Positions 18,465 through 27,983 of a stretch of DNA of 64,000 nt are shown one piece after another. The DNA lies in NCBI GenBank assembly GCA_049487715.1, contig CP150554.1:434001-498000 (forward strand). The letters run 5' to 3'. Source of the DNA: Pycnococcus provasolii. Lineage: Eukaryota; Chlorophyta; Pseudoscourfieldiophyceae; Pseudoscourfieldiales. The translations under genes and the position numbers were made by a program. How positions within the stretch are numbered: position 1 is the stretch's first letter; every line of letters starts with the position of its first letter. The notes below the pieces were generated by a model, which searched no databases, was not told the DNA's origin, and saw nothing but the letters and a program-made list of their open reading frames with translations.

Positions 18465-21400
18465 ATGCCAAAAAGCTTAGCTCGTTCTCGTTCTCGTTCT
18501 CGTAAACAGTCGGTATGGAGTGCTGTGGCGGTTGACGATCATGACGTCATGATGTCATCGGCTGGCGCGGAAGGTGGATTCGTCCTTCTCGAGGAAATGG
18601 ACGTAGCAGGTATGACTGACGAGGCGATGTTCGAGCAACTTGGGGCGATGCAGGATTCCGTCAATGCGACTGCCGGTAGTACGGGCGGCGGTTCCGATGC
18701 CGATGGCGATGGAACACCTGCATCTGTCGTGCGTTATCCCAGATGGAGTGCGGTGACCGTGGCGGACGACGACGTCATGGCCGGTGACGAAGGAGGTTTT
18801 GTCGAGCTCGAGGAAATGGACGCGCCCGAAGGTATGGACGACGAGGCAATTTTAGCACGTTTCGGAACACTAGAAAACAAAGAATCGCAAGAACGCGATA
18901 ACGGTGATGCCGCTGCGAGGAGTGAGGTGGCAGTGGCAGAGGAGGAGGAGGAGGAGGAAGAAGAAGATGCGAAAAGAAGAAGAAGAAGAAGAAGAAGAAG
19001 ACGTGCCGTCACCGTTCGTCGACGATGCAGTCTCGTCGCGGGCGACGGAGAGCAAGTCGCGTGCATCGCGTCTTGCGACGCACGAAGGCTTTCGCGCGCT
19101 TCTGACGGCGTGCGGATGCGAAAAAGAAACCGACGCTCGTGCACTTGCCAAGGAGGCGTGCACGAGCGACTGGGCATCGTCGTGCGGGCTGGACCCCTTC
19201 GTGAGTGGTGCGCTTGTGCATGGCTGTGGCTTTCGCGCGCCAACCGCAATACAGCGTGCGACGATGCCACATACCGTCAGAGGTCGACAGGACCTCATTG
19301 GCGCAAGCCAAACGGGAAGTGGCAAGACGTTGGCGTATGTGCTACCCATCGCACATCGCCTCGTGAACGAGCACGGCGCAGAGTCGCGTCTGACGCACAG
19401 AGGTGCGAGGTACACGCCGCTGCGCGCGCTCGCGATGTGCCCCACGCGAGAGCTCGCGGCTCAGGTGGGCGATCATGCTCGCGCCGTACTTGATCGCCTC
19501 GGCTTCGGCTCCGTCGTTCTCGTGGGCGGAGTGGCAATCCCCAAGCAGCAGAGGCAGCTTGCGCGCAGGCCAAGCTTCGTCGTCGCGACGCCGGGCCGAC
19601 TGTGGGAGCTCATGGGACTCTGCTCACCTCCCGGCAGCGGCGGCAGCGGCGGCGGCGGCAGCCGGACCAGCGGTAACGAAGAGGGGCCATTGGCAGCACG
19701 CCGTCAGGCGGCGGGCCTGGCACATCTCGGTGACTTGTCCGGTCTCATTGCCCTTGTGATTGACGAGGCGGATCGAATGATGGAGCGTGGACACTTTGCG
19801 GAACTCGCGGAGATCGCGACGCGCGTCGCGAAACGTAGGCAGTGGGCCCAGCTCGCGGCGGAAGAGCGCGGCGAGGACCCGCCAGACATGCCACATTTGC
19901 AGACGTTCGTTTTCTCCGCGACGCTGATGCTGCCACCAGGCGTTCGTGGGAAGCTCGAAAGCAAGCGCGGCAAGAAGCAGGGTGCAAATGTGCTGAAGAG
20001 CTTGCGTGGCGCATCCACCACAAAGGGAAGCTTGAGCAGCCTACTGAAGATGCTGACGTTCCACGATGATCGCCTGCAGATTGTTGACCTCACGCGCGGG
20101 GGTGCGAGCACCGTCGGAACTGCCATGGGTTCAGTTGCCGAAAATGGTGACACGGATCGTGGCGGAGCTCTTCCCTCCGCCGCAGATGCCCCGGCGGCGT
20201 CCGTGGCATCCAAGGTTACGGAGTGCGCTCTGTTCGCCTCGGAGGAGGACAAAGATGTGTATTTGTACAACGTGCTCCTGTCGACATCAGGCCGCACTAT
20301 GATTTTCTGCAATGCGGTATCTGCCGTGCGTCGGCTGAAGAGTATTCTGGTTGACCATCTTCGCCTTGAGGGATACAGCCTATTTGGTGAGCAGCAGCAG
20401 AAGGCACGCTTCAAGGCATGCGAGCGTTTTCAGGCGTCCGAAGGTGGCATCCTCGTTTGCACAGATGTTGCAGCACGAGGTCTGGACTTGAAAGATGTCG
20501 CACTCGTGGTGCACTACCATGTGCCGCGGGACGTTGAGGTACGTCAGAGGTTACAGATCTGCTTTGTCTTGTCCCAGCAACAAGCCGGGGCGACGGCGGG
20601 CGAATGACGATTAGGCTTTTGGATTCGGATTCCCCTTCTCGAGTGCGCTTGGCTGTGCCCGTTTCGGGTGCCCAAGTAGCGTGGGGACAAACCTGCCGCA
20701 GCGCGCCTTAAACAAGCGCGTTCGTGACGCCTCGTCTGTCGCTCCCTGCTTTGCCGCAGACGCGAAAAGGAAAAGGACAAAACAAACGAATTTCCTGTAC
20801 ATTTGTTCTCACCACACATCACACACACACACACACATACATACATATACAACATCGTCGCAGACGTATGTGCACAGATCTGGTCGAACAGGACGCGGTG
20901 GATTGCACGGTGGGGAAGGCTTGAGTTTAAGCCTCGTGGCACCGAGTGAAAACACTCGCTTCCGTCGCCTGCGACGTGCTATGACACCGGGAAACTCCGA
21001 CGAATCTGCTCTTACGCTCCCCGAGTTCCCGATGGACCTCGCGAGGTTGGCAACGTGCCGTCGTCGTCTGGCCGTGGCAAGCAAGCTGGATGCGGCGAAG
21101 AGCAAGCGAAAGATAGGACGTGCCTCGGAAGCATGGGTCGAGCGGAATAGCTCGGAAATCGAAATCGAGGCGGACGACGAGTCGAAAGGTGACAAAGAGG
21201 TGAGCGCTCGATCACCCGAGGAACTGCGTTGGGAAGCTGAGCTGTCCCGTCTTCTAGGCGTTGTGACGACTTCGAACGCTGGCATGGGCAAAGACGCGGG
21301 TGGCGCATCATCCAAGTCTGCTAAGCGCAAGCGATCAGCACTGGCTAGCGAGATGGCTGAGCGACTTGCCACTGGTAAAACGCTTGGCAAGAAGGCACGT

Positions 21401-21613
21401 CGGCGTCAGGAGTCTGCGCGCATGACAGCGAAGAACGATGAGCGCACTGGGCCTCGTGGAATGACGGTGATCACGCCCGAAATGTTTCGCGCCTCTACTT
21501 CGTCAGCTTCTGCGTCAGACGTTAACGGAACGCATGCTGTTTCTAGCTCGGCACGTTCTGGGCACTTGCCTCGACCGCTCGACGTTTTTCGACGCGCCAA
21601 CACTGCTGTGTAA
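18465..21613 (+). CDS. DEAD-box RNA helicase, DDX24/Mak5 type (2 exons, 1 probable frameshift)
   Basis: Exons are 18465-20538 and 20864-21613. Removing one base from the AAAA run near 18969 gives 941 codons. Motifs in order: Q motif GFRAPTAIQ, motif I ASQTGSGKT, PTRELAAQ, TPGR, motif II DEAD in LVIDEADRM, motif III SAT, RTMIFCNAVSAVRRL, CTDVAARGLD, and motif VI HRSGRTGRG completed across the intron. The RDVE/TYVHRSGRTGRG junction and the KDVYLYNVLL segment match DDX24/Mak5, a nucleolar helicase for 60S ribosome biogenesis. The N-terminus has a duplicated WSAV...GGFV.LEEMD module like the N-terminal motif of Mak5. Low-complexity acidic insertions are present. The single A indel converts a basic run to a continued Glu run followed by DVPSPFVDDAVSSR. 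Confidence 0.85.
20539..20863 (+). other. Intron of the DDX24/Mak5 gene
   Basis: The donor gtacgt follows GAG and the acceptor tcgcag precedes ACG. Removing 325 nt joins PRDVE to TYVHRSGRTGRG, restoring helicase motif VI. The 3' end contains a (CA)n run at about 20818-20837 and no clear pyrimidine tract. Confidence 0.9.
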
Positions 21614-21844
21614 TCACGTGTATGTTACATCACTTATCATTCATTTTCCGCCGCCGAGGATTTGATTAAACATCCCCAAAATCACATCTTGGACTCTTTT
21701 TGTCGGACGTGACGACGCCATGATCTGTTGCAAGTACCAGGTCGAAATTTATTTGTGCGGTCCATATCGTCGCATAAAAAATCCGCGAATATACGAAACG
21801 CGCGCGCACAACTGCTGCTAGTGCTCTTCACGCGTAAACTTATC

Positions 21845-22933
21845 ATGCGATCGAAATCGAATCCTGGCACTGAATGTGGTGGTGGTGGTGGTGGTTGCCC
21901 GCGTAGGACAGCCTGGTGTGCGTCGATCCTTCTCGTCGTCACCACGCTCGTCGCGCTGAACACTGTCGGCGTGATTCTGAGAAGCGCCCCGGAAAGGGAG
22001 ACGACGGATTCAACGAATCGTCGAATGATGACGAGACTTACCGCGCACGCTATCATCAAGGAAACTTCATCACCCGTGCTCTGCGAAGCGGAAAAGCGCG
22101 CAATCAGCCCCGGGACGGAAGTGCGTGTCGCCACGGTGCGTGTCGACAACAAGGGTGACAAGGCGTTCCGCATAGCGACGTACGGCAAGCACGACATCGT
22201 TTCCAGATCCATACTCAAAAAAGGAAACTGGGAGCCGTGGACGGCAGATCACATCAAGACAGCTCTCGCAGAGAAGGAGGGAAGCGTGTTCATCGACATT
22301 GGCGCGAATATTGGATACTTCGTGCTGTACATGGCGACCCTCGGGTATAACGTGATCGCCGTGGAGGCAAGCCAGGAGAACGCGAACTTGATCCGTTACT
22401 CGCTTTGTCTGAACCCTGAGCTGAAGAGCCGTATCAAGCTGCACAACATCGCCCTGGCTGAGAAGCGTATGCGGTGTGCGATGGCAAGTCCGGAGGGCAA
22501 CAGCGGCAATATGAATATGGAGTGCAAGGAGGAGAATGGCCGTGCGCTCGACTTCAGCGGCTCGAAGCACTGGTCAGGACGGAGGCAGCGCGAGGAGGTT
22601 GTGATGACGGCACCTCTTGACGAGGTTGTGGGCAAAGACGAGCGTGTGGACGTTCTGAAGATCGACACGGAGGGCTTCGAGTACCACGCGCTCGCGGGTG
22701 GGCAGAAGCATGTGATGTCAAAAGTGCGGTACATGCAATCTGAGTTTTCTCCGTTCATGCTTCGAAAGCAGCACTCGGATCCTGTGGAGTACTTGGAGCT
22801 GCTTCGAAAGAACGGCTTGCAGGTGCACTACCAGGGCGCTCCTGTGCGTGACTTTGGAAAATTTGCTGGCAGCAAAGCACGACACTCACTTGTGGACATA
22901 ACAGCATCACGTGGGGCTAGTATACAACTGTAA
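21845..22933 (+). CDS. FkbM-family methyltransferase with N-terminal membrane anchor
   Basis: A 362-residue protein from the ATG at 21845. Residues 25-46 form one hydrophobic anchor (ILLVVTTLVALNTVGVIL), placing the enzyme on the lumen side of ER/Golgi as a type II protein. The FkbM domain has the SAM-binding motif VFIDIGANIGYFVLY (about 148-162), VIAVEASQEN and KIDTEGFEYHAL. FkbM enzymes methylate hydroxyl groups of glycans, lipids or small molecules. The leader through RSAPERETTD is nearly identical to that of the two glycosyltransferases just downstream, so they share an N-terminal module by duplication. The stop codon lies inside the outer end of the inverted repeat. It converges on the first glycosyltransferase, 21 bp between stops. 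Confidence 0.87.
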   Translation: MRSKSNPGTECGGGGGGCPRRTAWCASILLVVTTLVALNTVGVILRSAPERETTDSTNRRMMTRLTAHAIIKETSSPVLCEAEKRAISPGTEVRVATVRVDNKGDKAFRIATYGKHDIVSRSILKKGNWEPWTADHIKTALAEKEGSVFIDIGANIGYFVLYMATLGYNVIAVEASQENANLIRYSLCLNPELKSRIKLHNIALAEKRMRCAMASPEGNSGNMNMECKEENGRALDFSGSKHWSGRRQREEVVMTAPLDEVVGKDERVDVLKIDTEGFEYHALAGGQKHVMSKVRYMQSEFSPFMLRKQHSDPVEYLELLRKNGLQVHYQGAPVRDFGKFAGSKARHSLVDITASRGASIQL

Positions 22934-24511
22934 AGTTCACATCCATCCCAGGTTTTACAACCTTGAACCCTTTCCTTGATCCCGCAAGAGAAAGAAGTCT
23001 TTCGTGCGTCCGACGGTGTCCAGCAGAAACCAATACCCCGCCGTCGTCCACAGCCACCGCCTCCGCTCCAGATCAACTGACAGCTCGTCCCACCAACGCC
23101 GCAAATTCGACTCCGTCACCTCGGCATAGCTATCCACCACCACAATCGGAAAGCCGTACGCCTTAAGATCGCGGTACGCTTGACAGTTGCGCACGATAGG
23201 GATCGTCTGCACGAGCAATGCCTCCGTGACCTTCGGTGTCTGCAGGCCATTTCCGAGGGGAGCGAGCATGAACTTGTGGCGCTTCAGCTCGTCCCACCAC
23301 TTCAGATATGGCACGTCACTAAATTCCATGAAGCTCGACGCATTCACAGCCTTCGCGGCATCCTTGCGATCTTGGTGTCTCATCGTACCTTTCCACATCT
23401 TCCCAAATGCTGCAAGAACGAGCTTGTCTTTCTTGTGAATGCTGCTCGTGCGGATCGCGTCGATCGCACGGGATGGGTCTTTGATCGCAAAGTAAGCCGG
23501 AATCTGCGCGAGAGGCACGGCCATGGCGGGATGCAGCGCCTTGGCAGTCGTCGGCGACGTTTGCACCCATCGCACATCCGGCATTGCCTCGAAGAAGACG
23601 CGAGTGAAAAGCCGCACGCCGGGGCAGAATGTGAGAATGTGATACAGCGCATGTCGCCATAATCTCATAGATCTGTCGCCACCCGTGAGGACGAGCGTAC
23701 GCTCCGTCTCATTGGAGACGACGCCTTCCCTTACCGCAGTGCAAAGAGGTTGCAGTATCCTTTCGTATACCTTCGGATCGAGAGTACTTCCAATGACCTG
23801 CCACCAAACGTACGACGGATCATTGGTCCGCCCCATATTTGTGCTCACTGCGCCTTTCCCTTGTGCTGCGATCACCCAGTCGCTCAATTCGACTGCCAAG
23901 GCGAACTCGCTGCTTCGACCTCGACCACCATAATGATGACTCTGCTTCTTCATCCACGCTCGCATTCGTTGGGACGCATCAGGCCATCCTCCTTTGGCGT
24001 TATTGCCACGATATATACCGTGCATAAGATGCCTCGTGGATGCAATGAAGTCGAGCAGTGCAAACGGATCCTCCTCGGCGTATTTGTCCATCGCATGCAC
24101 GAAGGTGTTCGGTGCCATAAATTGCGTCATATTGAAGTTGGCGTAGTGATCGGGATACTTACTGACCACGGCGTTGATTGCAGCAGCGGACGATTCGTGA
24201 TTGTCAAAATCAAATTCAAATTTGAGATCGTTTGGCGGCACATCTATGATGAATGCACTGTTGTTGATGTGCTGCTCCTCGTCGTCCTGAACAACCATCG
24301 CGCCGGTGTCATCGCGATCACCCACCAGCCACCACTCAGACCCGATCTTCTTCTTTGTTGCAAACGACAGGACATTTGCAGACACGGTTGCGTCCTGTTG
24401 GTTGAGTGGCACAGTAGGATCCTTTTTTCTGGGCTTGCGTTGACGAGTGCGTGCCGGTGAATTAGGTAAACGTTCCTTGTCCTCGTCGTCGTCGTCGTTG
24501 TCGTCGTCGTT

Positions 24512-24551
<40 letters not shown>

Positions 24552-24954
24552 TCCTCGTCGTTCTTATCGTCGTGCTCCTCCTTCTTGTCCTGCTTCTGAG
24601 TATCTGATCGTGATGTAACGCCATTTCCTTCTACGTGATGCATCGTATCTTTGCCTTGGTCTTTGAGCTGCAATGAAAGCACACGATCGTCGTTTGTCGT
24701 GAGTCGATGGGTCGTCGCTAATTCGTCGGAGTGGGAGTTGGTGAGCATCTGTGCGTCACGACGATTCGTATGATCGGTCGTCTCCCTTTCCGGGGCACTT
24801 CTCAGAATCACGCCGACAGTGTTCAGCGCGACGAGCGTGGTGACGACGAGAAGGATCGACGCACACCAGACTGTCCTCCTACGCGGGCGACCACCACCAC
24901 CGACAGCACCAGGATTCGATTTCGTTCGCACGACATGTTTACGCGTGAAGAGCA
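22922..24954. repeat. Left arm of ~2-kb inverted repeat
   Basis: This arm is the reverse complement of 25163-27084 with high identity over the glycosyltransferase coding region, interrupted by an Asp/Glu-coding triplet expansion and small indels. The outer edge, atacaactgtaaagttcac, includes the last codons of the FkbM gene. Confidence 0.9.
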
Positions 24955-24955
24955 T
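22955..24955 (-). CDS. Exostosin-like glycosyltransferase, copy A
   Basis: A 666-residue type II membrane protein. The leader through RSAPERETTD is shared with the FkbM gene, with the anchor ILLVVTTLVALNTVGVIL. A stem of low complexity includes about 30 Asp/Glu residues from (GAC/GAG)n. The catalytic part ends with KFMLAPLGNGLQTPKVTEAL, then TIPIV, FPIVVVDSYAEVTE and RRWWDEL, which resembles the nucleotide-sugar-binding half of exostosin/GT47 enzymes. The sugar donor is unknown. The ATG at 24955 aligns with a GTG in the two relatives; their start codon (Met of ..IMR/..VMR) is GTG here, so the start has shifted upstream by eight codons. It is divergent from copy B. Confidence 0.8.
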
Positions 24956-25185
24956 CGTCTAGACGTCGCGCACGGGAATGAGCAGTTTTCGCGCGTTTGG
25001 TATTCGTGATTGCTGCGCGAAAAGAAGGTTACAGAAGTACCAACTAGGCGGGAATGGGGGGTGGGATCAAATTGGACTAAATGCACGTAAAACCCGAATG
25101 GTGACATCGTCGCATAACGCACGAATATGAAACGCGCGCGCTCAACTGCTGCTATTCCGTAGTGCTCTTCACGCGTAAACACGTC
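24956..25185. promoter_or_regulatory. Bidirectional promoter between glycosyltransferase copies A and B
   Basis: A 230-bp spacer of the inverted repeat. Both sides carry related blocks (cacgaata, aaacgcgcgcg, aactgct, gctcttcacgcgtaaac) also found upstream of the FkbM gene at about 21770-21840, so the three genes probably share regulatory sequence. Confidence 0.6.
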
Positions 25186-27084
25186 ATGCGACCGAAAGCA
25201 AATCCTGGCGCTGTCGGTGGTGGTGGTGGTGGTCGTGGTCGCCCGCGTACGACAGCCTGGTGTGCGTCGATACAGTCGATACAGTCGATACGGTCGATCA
25301 GTCTGGTCCTTCTCGTCGTCACCACGCTCGTCGCGCTGAACACTGTCGGCGTGATTCTGAGAAGTGCCCCGGAAAGGGAGACGACGGATCATACGAATCG
25401 TCGTGACGCACCGGTGCTCACCAACTCCCACTCCGACGAATTAGCGACGACCCATCGACTCACGACAAACGACGATCGTGTGCTTTCATTGCAGCTCAAC
25501 AGCCAAGGCGCTGCAAAAACAGATACGAAAGATACAAATGATAGAAGAAAGATACCTATAGTAGACATAGAAGAAAGATACATAATGACAGATACGGATC
25601 CTACTGTGCCACTCAACCAACAGGTCGCGACCGTGTCTGCAAATGTCCTGTCGTTTGCAACAAAGAAGAAGATCGGGTCGGAGTGGTGGCTAGTGGGTGA
25701 TCGCGATGACACCGGCGCGATGGTTGTTCAGGACGACGAGGAGCAGCACATCAACAACAGTGCATTCATCATAGATGTGCCGCCAAACGATCTCAAATTT
25801 GAATTTGATTTTGACAATCACGAATCGTCCGCTGCTGCAATCAACGCCGTGGTCAGTAAGTATCCCGACCACTACGCCAACTTCAATATGACGCAATTTA
25901 TGGCACCGAACACCTTCGTGCATGCGATGGACAAATACGTCGAGGAGGATCCGTTTGCACTGCTCGACTTCATTGCATGCACGAGGCATCTTATGCACAC
26001 TATATATCACGTTCGGGGAGGTTGGCCTGATGCGCGCCAGCGAATGCGAGCGTGGATGAAGAAGCAGAGTCATCATTATGGTGGTCGAGGTCGAAGCAGC
26101 GAGTTCGCCTTGGCAGTTGAATTGAGCGACTGGGTGATCGCAGCACAAGGGAAAGACGCAGTGAGCACAAATATGGGGCGGACCAATGATCCGTCGTACG
26201 TTTGGTGGCAGGTCAGTGGAAGTACTCACGATCCGAAGGTATACAAAGGGATACTGCAACCTCTTTGCACTGCGGTAAGGGAAGGCGTCGTCTCCAATGC
26301 GACGGAGCGTACGCTCGTCCTCACGGGTGGCGACAGATCTATGAGATTATGGCGACATGCGCTGTATCACATTCTCACATTCTGCCCCGTGCGGCTTTTC
26401 ACTCGCGTCTTCTTCGAGGCAATGCCGGATGTGCGATGGGTGCAAACGTCGCCGACGACTGCCAAGGCGCTGCATCCCGCCATGGCCGTGCCTATTGGGC
26501 AAACTCCGGCTTACTTTGCGATCAAAGACCCATCCCGTGCGATCGACGCGATCCGCACGAGCAGCATTCACAAGAAAGACAAGCTCGTTCTTGCAGCATT
26601 TGGGAAGGTGTGGAAAAAGACGATGAGACACCAAGATCGCAAGGATGCCAAGGAGGCTGCGATCGCGTCGAGCTTCATGGAATTTAGTGACGTGCCATAT
26701 CTGAAGTGGTGGGACGAGCTGAAGCGCCACAAGTTCTTGCTCGCTCCCCTCGGAAATGGCCTGCAGACACCGAAGGTCACGGAGGCATTGCTCGTGCAGA
26801 CGATCCCTATCGTGCGCAACTGTCAAGCGTACCGCGATCTTAAGGCGTACGGCTTTCCGATTGTGGTGGTGGATAGCTATGCCGAGGTGACGGAGTCGAA
26901 TTTGCGGCGTTGGTGGGACGAGCTGTCAGTTGATCTGGAGCGGAGGCGGTGGCTGTGGACGACGGCGGGGTATTGGTTTCTGCTGGACACCGTCGGACGC
27001 ACGAAAGACTTCTTTCTCTTGCGGGATCAAGGAAAGGGTTCAAGGTTGTAAAACCTGGGATGGATGTGAACTTTACAGTTGTAT
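25163..27084. repeat. Right arm of ~2-kb inverted repeat
   Basis: Reverse complement of 22922-24954. It differs by lack of the acidic triplet expansion, by a 9-bp tandem repeat near 25268-25300 and by scattered substitutions. Confidence 0.9.
25186..27051 (+). CDS. Exostosin-like glycosyltransferase, copy B
   Basis: A 621-residue protein from the ATG at 25186. From NPGAVGGGG to the C-terminal QGKGSRL it is nearly identical to copy A, with the same GGDRSMRLWRH, KWWDELKRHKF, LAPLGNGLQTPKVTEAL and RRWWDEL blocks, so the fold and role should be the same. Differences: a tandem insertion SIQSIQSIRSIS just before the membrane anchor, a shorter stem without the Asp/Glu tract, TIYHVRGGW against GIYRGNNAKGGW, and one residue fewer at FCPVRLF. 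Both copies keep open frames and the same candidate active-site blocks, so both appear functional. The substrate is not predictable. Confidence 0.8.
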   Translation: MRPKANPGAVGGGGGGRGRPRTTAWCASIQSIQSIRSISLVLLVVTTLVALNTVGVILRSAPERETTDHTNRRDAPVLTNSHSDELATTHRLTTNDDRVLSLQLNSQGAAKTDTKDTNDRRKIPIVDIEERYIMTDTDPTVPLNQQVATVSANVLSFATKKKIGSEWWLVGDRDDTGAMVVQDDEEQHINNSAFIIDVPPNDLKFEFDFDNHESSAAAINAVVSKYPDHYANFNMTQFMAPNTFVHAMDKYVEEDPFALLDFIACTRHLMHTIYHVRGGWPDARQRMRAWMKKQSHHYGGRGRSSEFALAVELSDWVIAAQGKDAVSTNMGRTNDPSYVWWQVSGSTHDPKVYKGILQPLCTAVREGVVSNATERTLVLTGGDRSMRLWRHALYHILTFCPVRLFTRVFFEAMPDVRWVQTSPTTAKALHPAMAVPIGQTPAYFAIKDPSRAIDAIRTSSIHKKDKLVLAAFGKVWKKTMRHQDRKDAKEAAIASSFMEFSDVPYLKWWDELKRHKFLLAPLGNGLQTPKVTEALLVQTIPIVRNCQAYRDLKAYGFPIVVVDSYAEVTESNLRRWWDELSVDLERRRWLWTTAGYWFLLDTVGRTKDFFLLRDQGKGSRL

Positions 27085-27335
27085 GTAAATTTTACGGTAC
27101 CATACCAACGGGTGGGTCATGCATGCGTTTGCGTTGACCACCCGCCGGGCGCGTCAAGCTCAACTCACTGCTGTGTGAGTGCTGTGACTTTATCACAACC
27201 CCGCGGCAACTCACTGTACGACTGCGCAGAGGTCAATCTGCCATCAAGCACAACCTCTCGTGCTCCTGTGTCGGCCGGTTGCAACGCAGTTAGTTCACGA
27301 AGCGCTTACACTTACTGTACATACCGTTGCACGCC

Positions 27336-27964
27336 ATGCAGGTACGTGACGTGCAGACCTCTTGCTCTTGTTAGCCTCGCTCGCTCGGTCTTGTGTTCGC
27401 TCTTTACACTTTTATGCGCCACACGTGTGAGCGCGCGTCAACAAGGTTCTCATGTGCAGCAGGTGGTTGAGACGTACGCTCACACACACAACACACCCAC
27501 GCAATTCAGGGACGCACGCTCGCTGTGAAGCAGCTCGACCTCGCGGACGGACAGCTGAAGAAGACGGTTGCAATCAAGGGCTTGCGTGAAGGGGAACGGA
27601 TCAGCCTCTGCGGACAGTACGCGATTCACACAGGAAGCGTAAGCGAAAGTGATGACAAGAATCGGCCGTTCAACAAGCAGAGCTCACAGGCAGAATGCAC
27701 CACCCTCTTTCACACACAAATTTCTACACACAGGGCAAATGGCGCGCCATGGAGGCGCAGCACAAACAGCAGACGGAGTGCGCCTTCCCAGCTATGATGC
27801 CAGAACATGACACAACTCACGCGGCCGCGGCAACGCACGTGAAGAGCAACAGGGCGATCGCCGCAACCGGCAAGTCGAGTTCGCCGCGGAAAGCGGCAGC
27901 GCCGGCGATGAGCGCTTCGGCAGCGAGCATTCAGAAGGGCCTCGCTCAGGGCTTGTCATTGTAG
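27336..27964 (+). CDS. Small three-exon protein of unknown function (121 aa)
   Basis: Proposed exons are 27336-27341, 27510-27638 and 27734-27964, with introns of 168 and 95 nt. Donors are gtacgt and gtaagc, and acceptors attcag and acacag. The first exon is only ATGCAG. The joined frame begins MQGRTLAVKQLDLADGQLKK, continues through REGERISLCGQYAIHTG into SGKWRAMEAQHKQQTE, and ends in an Ala/Ser-rich tail. No family is recognised. The model rests on splice signals and frame continuity, so the first exon is the weakest part. It converges on the DJ-1-like gene with 19 bp between stops. Confidence 0.5.
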
Positions 27965-27983
27965 TTTGTTAAAGGCCAGGTTA

